This document shows, in pieces, positions 18,309 through 26,849 of a stretch of DNA of 64,000 nucleotides. Below the pieces are notes generated by a model. That model had not been told where the DNA came from and did not search any database. It saw only the letters and a program-made list of their open reading frames with translations. The position numbers were made by a program, and so were the translations under genes. Every line of letters begins with the position of its first letter. Within the stretch, counting starts at the first letter, position 1. Source of the stretch: Thiotrichaceae bacterium (GTDB lineage Bacteria > Pseudomonadota > Gammaproteobacteria > SZUA-140); assembly GCA_002401765.2 (NCBI GenBank), contig NVTY02000010.1, positions 94,421 through 158,420 on the forward strand, in the 5' to 3' direction.

Positions 18309-19874
18309 TTAGCCGCCAAACAGAGAGGCCACTTCACGTGGTTTTTTATTGCTGCCCTTATTACTACTACTCTTGTGATTATTATTTTTGTTGCGCTCTG
18401 CCCCTTGTCCCTGTCGTTTAGCCTGTTTTGGCTGGCTTGGTTTGTAGTGAATGCTATTGCCATTCACTTCGCCAGTACCGCGAGGTGGATCGACCTGAAG
18501 TCCCATGCCATTGCTGGCTTGGTGTTGGTGTTCTTCTTGAGTCGAGGGGCTGCGATGTTCCTGCCGGCTTCTATTTTGCTGGTTGCTATTACGAGCGCGT
18601 TGAGGCTGTTGCTTGCGCTGTGGTGCGCCACTGCGTGCCGATTTTGGTTGCGCACCTGAACGGCGGTTTTGTTGTTGTCTGCCGCTAGTGTTGTTGCGCC
18701 CGTTGGGGATCACTTCTGCTTTAATGGCAGGGTCTGGTGCGAAACCTTCGATAATTTCTTTGTCGATATCGCGCTTAATCAACTTTTCGATGCCGCTAAG
18801 CAGTTTTAGTTCGTCGATACAGACCAATGATACGGCTTCTCCTTCGTTACCCGCGCGCCCGGTACGACCGATGCGATGAATATAATCTTCTGCGACATTG
18901 GGTAATTCAAAGTTAACGACGTGAGGTAGTTGATCAATATCCAGTCCGCGCGCTGCGATATCGGTAGCAACGAGCACGCGAATGTCGTTTGTTTTAAAGG
19001 ATTTTAGCGCTTTGGTGCGTTGTGCCTGGCTCTTGTTGCCGTGAATAGCGGCGGAGCTAATACCGCTCTGTTCTAGCTGTTTGCTGAGGCGATTTGCACT
19101 GTGTTTGGTGCGAGTAAAAACAAGTACCTGCTTCCATTCGCCGGCGTCAATAATATGAGTGAGCAGCTCGCGTTTGCGTGCACGATCTACAGGGTGCACC
19201 AGTTGTGAAACCGTTTCAGTTGCTGTGTTTTGACGTGCAACCTCAATCATTGTCGGTTCATTTAAAAGTTGCTGCGCTAATTTTTTAATTTCGTTTGAAT
19301 AGGTGGCAGAGAATAGAAGGTTCTGGCGTTTATTGGGGATCAGCGCGAGAATTTTTTTGATGTCATTGATAAAACCCATGTCGAGCATGCGGTCTGCTTC
19401 GTCGAGTATCAAGACTTCAACCTGTGATAGATCAACTGTTTTTTGTGTGGCGTGATCGAGCAGGCGGCCGGGGGTAGCGACGATAATATCGACGCCTTGG
19501 CGTAATTTATCGATCTGAGGTTTGATATTGACTCCGCCAAATACAACGGTAGATTTGAGGGCGAGATGCTTGCCGTAATTTTGCGTGCTTTCAGCAACCT
19601 GTGCTGCTAATTCGCGGGTTGGGGTCAATACCAGTGCACGAACCACTCGTTTGCGTTTGGTGCCGGCCTCGGCGGTTGCATCTGACAACCGTTGTAACAT
19701 TGGTAAAGTAAATGCGGCTGTTTTGCCTGTGCCTGTCTGCGCGCCAGCCAGAATATCACCGCCTTTTAAAATGGCAGGGATTGCTTGAGTCTGTACTGGC
19801 GTTGGGGTGGTGTAGCCTTGCGCTTCAATAGCGCGAAGTAATTCAGCCTTCAGGCCGAGGGTGTTAAATGACAT
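18309..19874 (-). CDS. rhlE: DEAD-box RNA helicase, RhlE type
   Basis: ATP-dependent RNA helicase, 521 aa. Ordered motifs: Q motif [13 protein letters not shown], Walker [33 protein letters not shown], and the C-terminal [20 protein letters not shown] and [10 protein letters not shown]. After about residue 385 comes a long low-complexity basic tail rich in Q, N, R and S that would bind RNA nonspecifically, ending [11 protein letters not shown]. RhlE-type proteins assist ribosome assembly and RNA decay, especially in the cold. A promoter candidate at 20064-20093 implies an unusually long leader of about 180 nt, a common feature of cold-regulated helicase messages. Confidence 0.92.
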   Translation of the reverse strand: MSFNTLGLKAELLRAIEAQGYTTPTPVQTQAIPAILKGGDILAGAQTGTGKTAAFTLPMLQRLSDATAEAGTKRKRVVRALVLTPTRELAAQVAESTQNYGKHLALKSTVVFGGVNIKPQIDKLRQGVDIIVATPGRLLDHATQKTVDLSQVEVLILDEADRMLDMGFINDIKKILALIPNKRQNLLFSATYSNEIKKLAQQLLNEPTMIEVARQNTATETVSQLVHPVDRARKRELLTHIIDAGEWKQVLVFTRTKHSANRLSKQLEQSGISSAAIHGNKSQAQRTKALKSFKTNDIRVLVATDIAARGLDIDQLPHVVNFELPNVAEDYIHRIGRTGRAGNEGEAVSLVCIDELKLLSGIEKLIKRDIDKEIIEGFAPDPAIKAEVIPNGRNNTSGRQQQNRRSGAQPKSARSGAPQRKQQPQRARNSNQQNRSRQEHRSPSTQEEHQHQASNGMGLQVDPPRGTGEVNGNSIHYKPSQPKQAKRQGQGAERNKNNNHKSSSNKGSNKKPREVASLFGG

Positions 19875-20063
19875 CTAAAATTATGCTCCTAAAGCGCGCC
19901 TACCAAAGTATTTCACTTGGTGCAGTCTGAGGCGGGGTGATCTGATTATTCAGTTCAGGGTGCGCTGCGATCCAACTCGGGGAGCGGTAGCAGTGCTGTT
20001 ATCTGTTTACGACTAATGTTTAGCAGAGGGCGTATGACCACAGGCGCCCAGATAAGTGTGCCT

Positions 20064-20093
20064 ATTATAGCGGAGTTTGTACCGAACCCGCAA
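20064..20093 (-). promoter_or_regulatory. Promoter candidate for rhlE with long leader
   Basis: On the minus strand TTGCGG (20088-20093) and a perfect TATAAT (20064-20069) are 18 bp apart. Transcription would begin near 20057, leaving about 180 nt before the rhlE start at 19874. The same region holds no other gene. Confidence 0.45.
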
Positions 20094-20124
20094 GTAATGG
20101 ATGGTTTTGGTGTTGGCCAGCTAT

Positions 20125-20934
20125 CTATGGTTGCGGTTTGTTGGTGGAATTTGACCAGGGGTTTTCGATGCTGTGGTCAAAGTAAACCTCCCATGAAACG
20201 GCATCAATATCAAAACCTCCCTGGTCGTAGAGGTAGGTGCCTGCTGAACCACCTGGTCCTGAGCCGTTAGTGTATGTGTAGCGCCCACCATCGATGATGG
20301 ATTTCTGAATGTCGGTTGCGAAGTTAAAGTTAGCCTGGTCTTTGTAGTCGTCGGCTAGCGCCATGGTGTAAAAGACGACGCCCGGGGTGAGATCGTCACC
20401 GTAGGTACTGTTACTCATGTCTATCTGAAAAATAGAGCTCATGTCCGGGAGTGTGAGCATCTGCGTGATTTTGGGTTTTCGGTCGAGTTTATCTTTGGTG
20501 AAATCCATGTAGATTTCACCATCGGATACAATCTGCCTGACCAGTACTTTTCTGGGGTTTGCTTGCCCAGTTCCTGAAGCAGCATCTAGTGGCTGAACAT
20601 TGTTGCCGCCATTCCCGCCGCCACCTACTGCTGAACCATCGCCGCCCTGGAATGTGCTAAAGCCGCGTTCAATATAGATATCTTGCATAAAACCACTGCT
20701 AGGGTCTCCCATAATGATATGGAAGTAATCTAGCCCAGTGTCGGGGTCGACCACAATTTCTGGCAGCTGGAGGCTGCCGCGCATTAACCAGGGTGTGTCT
20801 GCGGACATGCCCATCGCACCGCCATCATCCGGCATGAAATCCAGTGTAAATTCGGCGTGAGCGGATAGGCTGCATAGAAAACAGATAAAGGCGATGCTGG
20901 TTTTTTGAAAGCCAAAATTGGCGGTCAGCTTCAT
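20125..20934 (-). CDS. Secreted protein of unknown function
   Basis: 269 aa with a signal peptide (TSIAFICFLCSLSAHAEFT). The mature protein is acidic, rich in D, G, S and N, with a glycine-rich linker (GGGGNGGNN) near its middle and repeated short beta-like segments (YFHIIMGDPSSGFMQDIYIE; VVFYTMALADDYKDQANF). Only the first half of the mature part has a clear hydrophobic periodicity. I do not recognise a domain. It is monocistronic by spacing: 190 bp upstream of the probable rhlE promoter and separated from the choice-of-anchor remnant by about 700 bp. Acidic, glycine-rich composition would suit an extracellular or surface role, but this is only an impression. Confidence 0.65.
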   Translation of the reverse strand: MKLTANFGFQKTSIAFICFLCSLSAHAEFTLDFMPDDGGAMGMSADTPWLMRGSLQLPEIVVDPDTGLDYFHIIMGDPSSGFMQDIYIERGFSTFQGGDGSAVGGGGNGGNNVQPLDAASGTGQANPRKVLVRQIVSDGEIYMDFTKDKLDRKPKITQMLTLPDMSSIFQIDMSNSTYGDDLTPGVVFYTMALADDYKDQANFNFATDIQKSIIDGGRYTYTNGSGPGGSAGTYLYDQGGFDIDAVSWEVYFDHSIENPWSNSTNKPQP

Positions 20935-21616
20935 AGCGGCCCTGAATGTCTGGTGGCATCATCCTGATGAGGTGGCTTTTATACGTTACTGGGCGATTTA
21001 GCCGAGTGATATCAGTCCAGTTAGAACCCTATTGCGCTGTTGGGGCTTTGAGGTGTGTTTTCTATTATTGTATATCGGCATTTGCCGTGAAAATATGAGG
21101 TGGTGGTAAAGAAGGAGGTATGAGGCTGAGTCGGCATGGTGGTATAGCTCCATTGATTGGTAATGTCATGGTCGAACTCGCAGAATACCTTCTTTTTTCA
21201 AGAAGTAAATTTTACCATAATTAGGGATGTTTCTGCAGTTTAAGCTGATTTTTTCTTTTATGGTGAAAAGTATTGTTACTTGATTGTATTTATGGAATAA
21301 ATTTTCATTTTAGCATGAGGCATTAAAGCTTAATGCCGCTGTTATTGAGCTTCTAGCGTAGGATAATGCTTGCAAAGTAATTTTGATTGGCCGATAACCC
21401 ATGGGTAATAGCGCTAAAGCCTAGTGTCGCTATGCACAAAGATCTGTGCAGAAAATCAAAATATATGGACATATTTAAATGGTTCTTCATGCCATATCGC
21501 CTTGCTGTTGTTACGTGGGTGGATCAGGAAAAGGCAAGATGGTGTATTTGGAGTGGCGGGTAGAACCTGCTTCGATATTTTGAAAAGGGGACGGTAGTCG
21601 ATGTACCAAATCAGAG
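20935..21616. other. Gene-poor intergenic stretch
   Basis: About 680 bp without a convincing gene. It contains a small hairpin (CGGCA ttt GCCG near 21077), a perfect 8-bp Shine-Dalgarno-like AAGGAGGT at 21114 directly abutting an ATG (34-codon frame, spacing too short to trust), and a GCACA/TGTGC stem near 21440. The right end may include unrecognisable remains of the choice-of-anchor gene. Confidence 0.35.
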
Positions 21617-22106
21617 TTGGTTATAATGATGCATTATTCAGGTGGTTACTTCGATTTTGTGATTGCCGAGCTGCTCAGTGCCAGTCAGTCCGCGAAGATT
21701 GTGATTCCTCAAACGGAAGCGATTCCCGCCGGCACGATTTACCGTAAATATCACCCAGTAAGAGGCTGGGCAGATTTTGTACAGAATGTGAATAATCAAG
21801 TTGCTTCAGCCGTAGGGCTTCCGGGTATTTGTCCAGCCCCAGGAAGTGCTGAGTTCACCCCGGATTTAACGGAAGGGCATTACTGTATCCAGTTGACGAT
21901 TGAAGACGGCGGGCCGAATGATATGGATGACGAGGCCAATCGTGTGATCAAAGACCCGGCAGCAAATTGCTGCAATTACGGTTGAAACTGAGAGCGTTAC
22001 CACCACATCGGGCGGCGGCACATTGCATCCGCTTTGGTTGCTAGTAGTGCTAAGTCTGTATGGGCTACTCATCTCGCATCGACAAAAGAGGGTGACGATG
22101 CGCTAG
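21617..22106 (+). pseudogene. Broken choice-of-anchor U domain protein with C-terminal sorting helix
   Basis: C-terminal fragment of a surface or secreted protein. The first frame contains the choice-of-anchor U signature: YFDFVIAELL, AGTIYRKYHPVRGWADFVQN, VGLPGICPAPGS, LTEGHYCIQLTIEDGGPNDM. The frame breaks near 21960. A second frame then gives ITVETESVTTTSGGGTLHPL followed by a hydrophobic helix (WLLVVLSLYGLLIS) and a basic end (HRQKR), a glycine-rich plus transmembrane sorting tail. No start codon or signal peptide remains upstream. So the N-terminal bulk is lost and a single-base shift separates the domain from its anchor. A sequencing slip could cause the shift, but not the missing N-terminus. 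Confidence 0.75.
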
Positions 22107-22140
22107 TTTGATATCAGCGCAAGCCAGTGTTAACGACGAA

Positions 22141-22169
22141 AGGTGTATGGTTAAACATACGCCTTTTTT
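22141..22169 (+). terminator. Rho-independent terminator
   Basis: AGGTGTATG, loop gttaaa, CATACGCCT, then six Ts. A 9-bp stem with one G-T pair, 35 bp after the end of the choice-of-anchor remnant on the same strand. Confidence 0.7.
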
Positions 22170-22188
22170 ACGAGCGTTTTTTAGAGAA

Positions 22189-22288
22189 TAAAAAAACGCA
22201 TGGATCGTTAAATAAGGAGGGGGGACAGATCCATGCGTATAAAATCTGCTCGAGATCATTTGAGGAGGGTAGAGAATTCCCGAGCAGT
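22189..22288 (-). ncRNA. Candidate small RNA B with anti-Shine-Dalgarno loops
   Basis: Minus-strand transcript of about 100 nt, predicted from structure. First hairpin: CTGCTCG/CGAGCAG (22281-22287 with 22246-22252), with a 28-nt loop containing CCCTCCTC. Second hairpin: ACGCATGGATC/GATCCATGCGT (22228-22238 with 22196-22206), a perfect 11-bp stem whose 21-nt loop contains CCCCCCTCCTT. It is followed at once by seven Ts, i.e. an intrinsic terminator. A -10-like CATAAT (22295-22300) with TTATCA 18 bp upstream would start transcription near 22288. The C-rich loops are complementary to Shine-Dalgarno sequences, as in CuckOO/CcsR-type RNAs and the Neisseria sibling sRNAs. No primary-sequence homology could be tested. 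Confidence 0.65.
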
Positions 22289-22294
22289 GAGGCT

Positions 22295-22324
22295 ATTATG
22301 CATTGATTGTTTTATAAATGATAA
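22295..22324 (-). promoter_or_regulatory. Promoter candidate for small RNA B
   Basis: Minus strand: TTATCA (22319-22324), 18-bp spacer, CATAAT (22295-22300). Each hexamer deviates from consensus (4 and 5 of 6 matches). Confidence 0.4.
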
Positions 22325-22462
22325 TAAAAGTATTTTATGTTTACCATAGATTAAAGGAGATGCATTTATTGGCTAGCATGGCTAGATGTGGTGACTGGGC
22401 ATTATTAGGTAATTGACGTATGCTATTGCCTAGGGATTGATCTATCATCATGAAAGTAAAGA

Positions 22463-22571
22463 GTAAAAAAGATACGCGCATGGGCTGCAAAAGGGAGGGG
22501 AGCAGGCCCATGCGCGCTAGAGAATTGATTTAGCCCCTTAATAAGGGGGGAGGGGGCTAAATCAACCAAAA
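22463..22571 (-). ncRNA. Candidate small RNA A with anti-Shine-Dalgarno loops
   Basis: Second minus-strand transcript of the same design, about 108 nt, 175 bp upstream of candidate B. First hairpin: TTGATTTAGCCCC paired perfectly with GGGGCTAAATCAA (13 bp), loop CTCCCCCCTTATTAA (22538-22552). Second hairpin: an 11-bp stem CGCGCATGGGC/GCCCATGCGCG (22506-22516 with 22475-22485), with a 20-nt loop containing CTCCCCTCCCT. After a short spacer follow six Ts (22465-22470). Stem sequences differ from candidate B apart from a shared GCATGG core, while the loop motif is kept. That is the pattern expected when the loop is the functional part. A promoter with 17-bp spacing lies directly upstream. Confidence 0.68.
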
Positions 22572-22577
22572 CAGTAT

Positions 22578-22606
22578 GGTATATTTTTTATATAAACGAT
22601 AATCAA
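22578..22606 (-). promoter_or_regulatory. Promoter candidate for small RNA A
   Basis: Minus strand: TTGATT (22601-22606), exact 17-bp spacer, TATACC (22578-22583). Predicted start about 22571, six bases before the first hairpin. Confidence 0.5.
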
Positions 22607-22654
22607 AAATAATTATACTATGTATCGATTAAATACAATATGACTATATGGTGA

Positions 22655-23596
22655 ATGATGATAAAAATTAGAAATGCAACCTTCCGTCAGCTACAAGTCT
22701 TTGAAGCGATTGCGAGAAATGGTTCATTCACTGCTGCGGCTGAAGAACTCCATTTAACCCAGCCAACGATTTCAATGCAGGTAAAAAAGCTTACTGATAT
22801 TGTCGGCATGCCACTTTATAGCCAGGTGGGTAAAAAAATCTACCTGACGGAGGTTGGGCTAGAACTGCTGAAAACATGTAAAGCGGTGTTTGATAGCCTC
22901 GCTGAATTTCAGATGACTGTTTCAGATATTCAGGGCGTTAAGCAGGGCAACCTACGGATTTCAGGGGTGACTACCGCTGAGTACTTTGCGCCAAGGATTT
23001 TAGGCTCATTTTGCAAGCAGTACCCTGGAATTAATGTTGCGCTTGAGGTGATCAATCGGGAACGTGTGCTAGAGCGCCTTGAGCAGAACCTTGATGATAT
23101 TTATATCGTTGGCCAGGCGCCAACGGGCTCATCTATTCATCGTATCCCATTTTTAGCGAATCCGCTGGTGGTATTGGCACCGCCATCGCATCCGCTGGCC
23201 AATGAACGAAATATTCCAGTGAAGGCGCTGGCCACCGAAAATTTTATTATGCGCGAGCCAGGTTGCGGTACATACGGTTCGATTGGGCGCTTGATTAAGA
23301 ATCGCGATTTCTGTTTTAAGGGCAGTATGGAGCTGGGTAGTAATGAGGCGGTTAAACAAGCGGTGATTGGTGGTCTTGGTATTTCGATGTTATCAATTTA
23401 TGCCCTGAGCCATGAACTGCAGTCAGGTGAATTAGTGGTGCTTGATGTCCAGGACTTCCCGATAGAGGATCAATGGTTCCTCTGTTATCCAAAAGGTAAG
23501 CAGCTGTCAGTGGTGGCCCAGGTATTTTTAGAATATATGTTGACCGAAGGACGGGAATTGACTCTACAGTCGCTGCCATCACTTGAGCGCGTTTAA
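22655..23596 (+). CDS. LysR-family transcriptional regulator, CbbR-like
   Basis: 313-aa DNA-binding regulator. The N-terminal winged helix-turn-helix (RQLQVFEAIARNGSFTAAAE, LHLTQPTISMQVKKL) is followed by a periplasmic-binding-protein-like effector domain (GNLRISGVTTAEYFAPRILG ... MREPGCGTYG ... GLGISMLSIYAL). The effector domain resembles CbbR/RbcR, regulators of Calvin-cycle genes. No RuBisCO or cbb gene is within the window, so the target is unknown. Two ATGs are adjacent (22655, 22658) with no strong ribosome site. It is transcribed away from the small-RNA pair and converges on the fumarase gene. Calling it cbbR would overstate the evidence. Confidence 0.88.
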   Translation: MMIKIRNATFRQLQVFEAIARNGSFTAAAEELHLTQPTISMQVKKLTDIVGMPLYSQVGKKIYLTEVGLELLKTCKAVFDSLAEFQMTVSDIQGVKQGNLRISGVTTAEYFAPRILGSFCKQYPGINVALEVINRERVLERLEQNLDDIYIVGQAPTGSSIHRIPFLANPLVVLAPPSHPLANERNIPVKALATENFIMREPGCGTYGSIGRLIKNRDFCFKGSMELGSNEAVKQAVIGGLGISMLSIYALSHELQSGELVVLDVQDFPIEDQWFLCYPKGKQLSVVAQVFLEYMLTEGRELTLQSLPSLERV

Positions 23597-23686
23597 TTCG
23601 TTGAATTTTGGCCATGCTTCATCGGCCTCATGTGCTTGAAATGAGGCGCTGGTGCTTGTTTGGCCCTTTCTTGTTGAGTGAGGGGA

Positions 23687-25303
23687 TTAAATCCCTAATT
23701 CGGCAAAGAAGTCTTTGCCTTTGTCGTCAACAATCATGAAGGCGGGGAAGTTCTCGACTTCGATGCGATACACGGCTTCCATGCCGAGCTCGGGGTAGTC
23801 GATCACTTCTACTTTGCGGATACACGCTTCGGCTAGACGTGCCGCTGCGCCGCCGATTGATCCTAGATAGAAGCCGCCCTGTGATTTGCACGACTCGGTG
23901 ACCACGCGGCTGCGGTTGCCTTTAGCTAGCATGACCAGGGATGCGCCGTGTTGCTGGAAGAGTTCGACATAGCTATCCATACGCCCCGCCGTGGTGGGGC
24001 CAAAGGAGCCAGAGGCGTAACCCTCGGGCGTTTTGGCGGGGCCCGCGTAGTAGATAATGTGGTCTTTGAAATAGTCGGGGATACCTTCACCGTTATCCAG
24101 GCGCTCTTTGATCTTTGCATGGGCGATGTCGCGTGCCACGATGATCGGGCCGCTGAGCATCAGGCGCGTTTTGATCGGGTGCTGGGAGAGTGTTTCGCGG
24201 ATCTTGCTCATCGGCTGGTTGAGGTCGATATGCACCACGTCATTTGAAAGGGCATCTGTTTTCACCTCAGGTAAAAAACGAGCCGGGTCACGTTCTAGTT
24301 GTTCTAGCCAAACTCCGTCACGATCGATATGCCCGAGGATATTGCGATCAGCAGAGCAGGAGACGCCGATGCCGACCGGGCATGAGGCGCCGTGGCGAGG
24401 CAGGCGTATCAGGCGAATGTCATGGGCAAAATATTTGCCGCCAAATTGTGCGCCGATACCCAGTTGTTGCGTCAGTTTCAGAATTTTAATTTCCAGCTCG
24501 GTGTCTCTAAATGCCTGGCCAAATTCATTGCCGCAGTTTGGTAGGGTGTCGAGGTAATGTGCGGAGGCGAGCTTAACCATCTTCAGATTCGCTTCCGCGG
24601 AGGTCCCGCCGACCACAATCGCCAGGTGGTAGGGTGGGCAGGCAGAAGTGCCCAGCATCTTTAGCTTTTCAGTTAAAAAGGCGAGCAGGCTGGTAGGGTT
24701 GAGCAGTGCGCGGGTTTCCTGAAATAGAAAGGTTTTATTGGCGGAGCCACCACCCTTGGTCATCAGCAGAAATTTATAGCTATCACCTTCTACGGCATCA
24801 ATATCGATCTGCGCAGGCAGGTTCGTGCCGGTATTCTTTTCATCAAAAAAGGTGAGCGGGGCCAGCTGTGAAAAGCGTAGATTGTGGTTATTGTATGCTT
24901 GATGCACACCAAGCGAGATGGCCTCTCGGTCATTACCGCCCGTCCATACCTGTTGGCCTTTCTTGCCGATGATGATGGCGGTGCCGGTGTCCTGGCAGCC
25001 GGGCAGTACCATCCCTGCGGCGATGTTTGCGTTACGTAGCAGTTCCATGGCAACGAAGTGATCATTTTCAGATGCGTGGTTATCATCCAGGATATTGCGC
25101 AGTTGCTGTAGGTGGCTGCTGCGATAAAGGTGTGAAATATCATTGATCGCGTTTGAGGTGAGCAATGTCAGCGCTGCTTCATCTATCTTAAGTATGGGGT
25201 GGCCTTCAAATGCACCGGTTGAAACATGCTGGTCAGTAAGCTGGCGATATTCTGTTTTATCAGCGCCCAGCGGAAGTGGATTAGTGTAGTGAAATTCAGC
25301 CAT
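23687..25303 (-). CDS. Fumarate hydratase, class I (iron-sulfur)
   Basis: Reversible hydration of fumarate to malate in the citric acid cycle; oxygen-sensitive [4Fe-4S] dimeric hydro-lyase, cytoplasmic. 538 aa, close to E. coli FumA (548 aa). N-terminal alpha domain motifs are [19 protein letters not shown] (cluster cysteine), [15 protein letters not shown] and [20 protein letters not shown]; the C-terminal beta domain shows [38 protein letters not shown] and [19 protein letters not shown]. It is transcribed leftward and converges on the LysR gene; zapE lies 46 bp upstream on the same strand. Confidence 0.95.
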   Translation of the reverse strand: MAEFHYTNPLPLGADKTEYRQLTDQHVSTGAFEGHPILKIDEAALTLLTSNAINDISHLYRSSHLQQLRNILDDNHASENDHFVAMELLRNANIAAGMVLPGCQDTGTAIIIGKKGQQVWTGGNDREAISLGVHQAYNNHNLRFSQLAPLTFFDEKNTGTNLPAQIDIDAVEGDSYKFLLMTKGGGSANKTFLFQETRALLNPTSLLAFLTEKLKMLGTSACPPYHLAIVVGGTSAEANLKMVKLASAHYLDTLPNCGNEFGQAFRDTELEIKILKLTQQLGIGAQFGGKYFAHDIRLIRLPRHGASCPVGIGVSCSADRNILGHIDRDGVWLEQLERDPARFLPEVKTDALSNDVVHIDLNQPMSKIRETLSQHPIKTRLMLSGPIIVARDIAHAKIKERLDNGEGIPDYFKDHIIYYAGPAKTPEGYASGSFGPTTAGRMDSYVELFQQHGASLVMLAKGNRSRVVTESCKSQGGFYLGSIGGAAARLAEACIRKVEVIDYPELGMEAVYRIEVENFPAFMIVDDKGKDFFAELGI

Positions 25304-25349
25304 TAATCATCATAGCTCAGAGCAGGTGAAGTGGTAAAGGGCTCGCTGC

Positions 25350-26429
25350 TTAGCGAGTGGAATAGTCGTAATGCTCCATTTCACAAAGACGACTGCTGGT
25401 GCGCTTGAAACTGTTGGTGTGATGGCTGCCGGTATAAAGCCGCTGTGGGATGGCGGCTGCGGTAGTAATCAATGCTACTTTGTTATCATAGATGGCATCA
25501 ATGAGGTGAATAAAGCGGATTGCTGCGTTATCCAGTGCTTCATCCATGACCGGTATGTGGGTAATCATCAGGCGCTGGTAGCGATTGGCGATTTCAAGGT
25601 AGTCTGCTGCTGCGCGTGCAGTTTCACACAGGGTGTTAAAACTGAACCATATCAGATCGTCGTGCGTGGCGATAACAGGAAGTTCACGGCCGTTGATCTT
25701 TATTGATATTCCCCTTTCTTCAAATACGCCGCCGCTCAGGTGTTGAAATTGCTGCCCCATCAGTTCCTGCGCACTTGCCTGGTCACATATTTGATAACGT
25801 TTAAAGGCGGTGTCGCTTGTTGTCTGTAAGCGGTAATCATCGCCCTGTTCCATTTTCACCAGTTGAGTATGTCTCTGGATCAGTGCTATTGCCGGTAAAA
25901 AACGTTCTCGTTGCAGCCCACCTCGGTAAAGGTTGTCTGGTTTCGTGTTCGAGGTGGTCACTAGTACAACCTGGTTGGCAAAGAGTGCCTCGAGCAGGCC
26001 AGTGAGTAACATTGCGTCACCAATGTCGGCGACATAAAACTCATCCAGGCAAAGGATACGCGTCTTTTCCGCAATACGTTGGCCAATCACCGCAAGCGGC
26101 GCTTGCTGGCTTTTGATGGTTGCTAATTCTGCGTGCACATTATGCATAAACTGATGAAAGTGGATGCGTTGCTTTTGCTGCGTTGGTAGGTGGTGATAGA
26201 AGAGATCCATCAGGTATGTTTTACCGCGACCAGGGCCGCCCCATAGATAAAGCCCTTGTGTGGTGGACGGTGTTTTATTTAATACTCGAGGAAGAAAGCT
26301 CGTTGTTTTTGGCGGGATGAGGAGCTCACGATAGAGGCGTTGAAAATGATCAATGGCATTTTCCTGCTCAGGGTCTTGTTGGTATCCCTGTTGTGAAATG
26401 GTTGTTTGATAGTGCTGTTTAATGCTCAC
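25350..26429 (-). CDS. zapE: Cell division protein ZapE (AFG1-like ATPase)
   Basis: AFG1/LACE1-type P-loop ATPase of 359 aa that associates with the Z-ring in gammaproteobacteria. Walker A is GGPGRGKTYLMDLFY; Walker B is ILCLDEFYVADIGDAMLL; then VLVTTSNTKPDNLYRGGLQR, and a sensor/terminal region ending in FKRTSSRLCEME, a typical ZapE C-terminus. No membrane segment. It is followed 46 bp later by the fumarase gene; the pair may share a transcript although their functions are unrelated. Confidence 0.93.
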   Translation of the reverse strand: MSIKQHYQTTISQQGYQQDPEQENAIDHFQRLYRELLIPPKTTSFLPRVLNKTPSTTQGLYLWGGPGRGKTYLMDLFYHHLPTQQKQRIHFHQFMHNVHAELATIKSQQAPLAVIGQRIAEKTRILCLDEFYVADIGDAMLLTGLLEALFANQVVLVTTSNTKPDNLYRGGLQRERFLPAIALIQRHTQLVKMEQGDDYRLQTTSDTAFKRYQICDQASAQELMGQQFQHLSGGVFEERGISIKINGRELPVIATHDDLIWFSFNTLCETARAAADYLEIANRYQRLMITHIPVMDEALDNAAIRFIHLIDAIYDNKVALITTAAAIPQRLYTGSHHTNSFKRTSSRLCEMEHYDYSTR

Positions 26430-26515
26430 AATTAAATAGCGGCAATATCATTCAATGGGTAAATTTAGGAAAAAGCTCAAAAATGAACCCAAGAATGAAT
26501 TGGGCTCAGGCAGGC

Positions 26516-26656
26516 TTATTTTGCAGCGTTCTTTTGTTTGGTTTTTCGTTTGATCAAAAAATAGAGCACAAAAATCCCGCCGACACAGGCTGTTGCCGCC
26601 GCACCAATGATCGATAGGATCATCAACATATTTTCTCGTAACCAATCGTTTTGCAT
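26516..26656 (-). CDS. 46-aa single-span membrane protein
   Basis: Read directly: ATG at 26656, TAA ending at 26516. The product begins MQNDWLRENMLMIL, has one hydrophobic helix (SIIGAAATACVGGIFVLYFL) and a strongly basic tail (IKRKTKQKNAAK), a standard small-protein topology. AAGAGAAG lies 5-12 bases upstream of the ATG. A longer overlapping frame on the same strand (to 26448) lacks these features and is dismissed. It lies between zapE and the haem HD-GYP gene on the same strand; no family recognised. Confidence 0.6.
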   Translation of the reverse strand: MQNDWLRENMLMILSIIGAAATACVGGIFVLYFLIKRKTKQKNAAK

Positions 26657-26849
26657 GATGCTTCTCTTTAAAATTGTTGCTGTTTGGGGCCTTCACACGA
26701 TTGTTATTTCGCCCTCTGGCGGCGTTAAAAGCGCTCTGAAGCGGTCATTTATAGTTATAAACCCCTTCATTCCGTACGCGTCTTCCTCGCCTAATGCACC
26801 TACTGTTGGCGCCAGAGAGCAAAATCACTGCTCGTGCAAAGGTCTCGAT

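Noticed and set aside
21114..21222. 34-codon frame starting MRLSRHGG with a perfect AAGGAGGT
   Set aside because: The Shine-Dalgarno abuts the ATG with about one base between, too close for initiation, and the product shows no recognisable features.
22189..22565. Plus-strand reading of the four hairpins as a CsrA/RsmA-sponging RNA with GGA loops
   Set aside because: The plus-strand loops do contain GGAGG-like motifs, but no T run follows any hairpin on that strand. T runs and promoter-like hexamers fit only the minus strand. Loops of 15-28 nt are also longer than typical Csr loops.
22655..23596. Naming the LysR gene cbbR
   Set aside because: The effector domain resembles CbbR, but there is no RuBisCO or other cbb gene nearby to support the name.
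26448..26696. 82-codon minus-strand frame overlapping the 46-aa membrane protein
   Set aside because: Its translation is irregular and Cys/His/Lys rich without topology, while the other frame has a clear ribosome site, a membrane helix and a basic tail.
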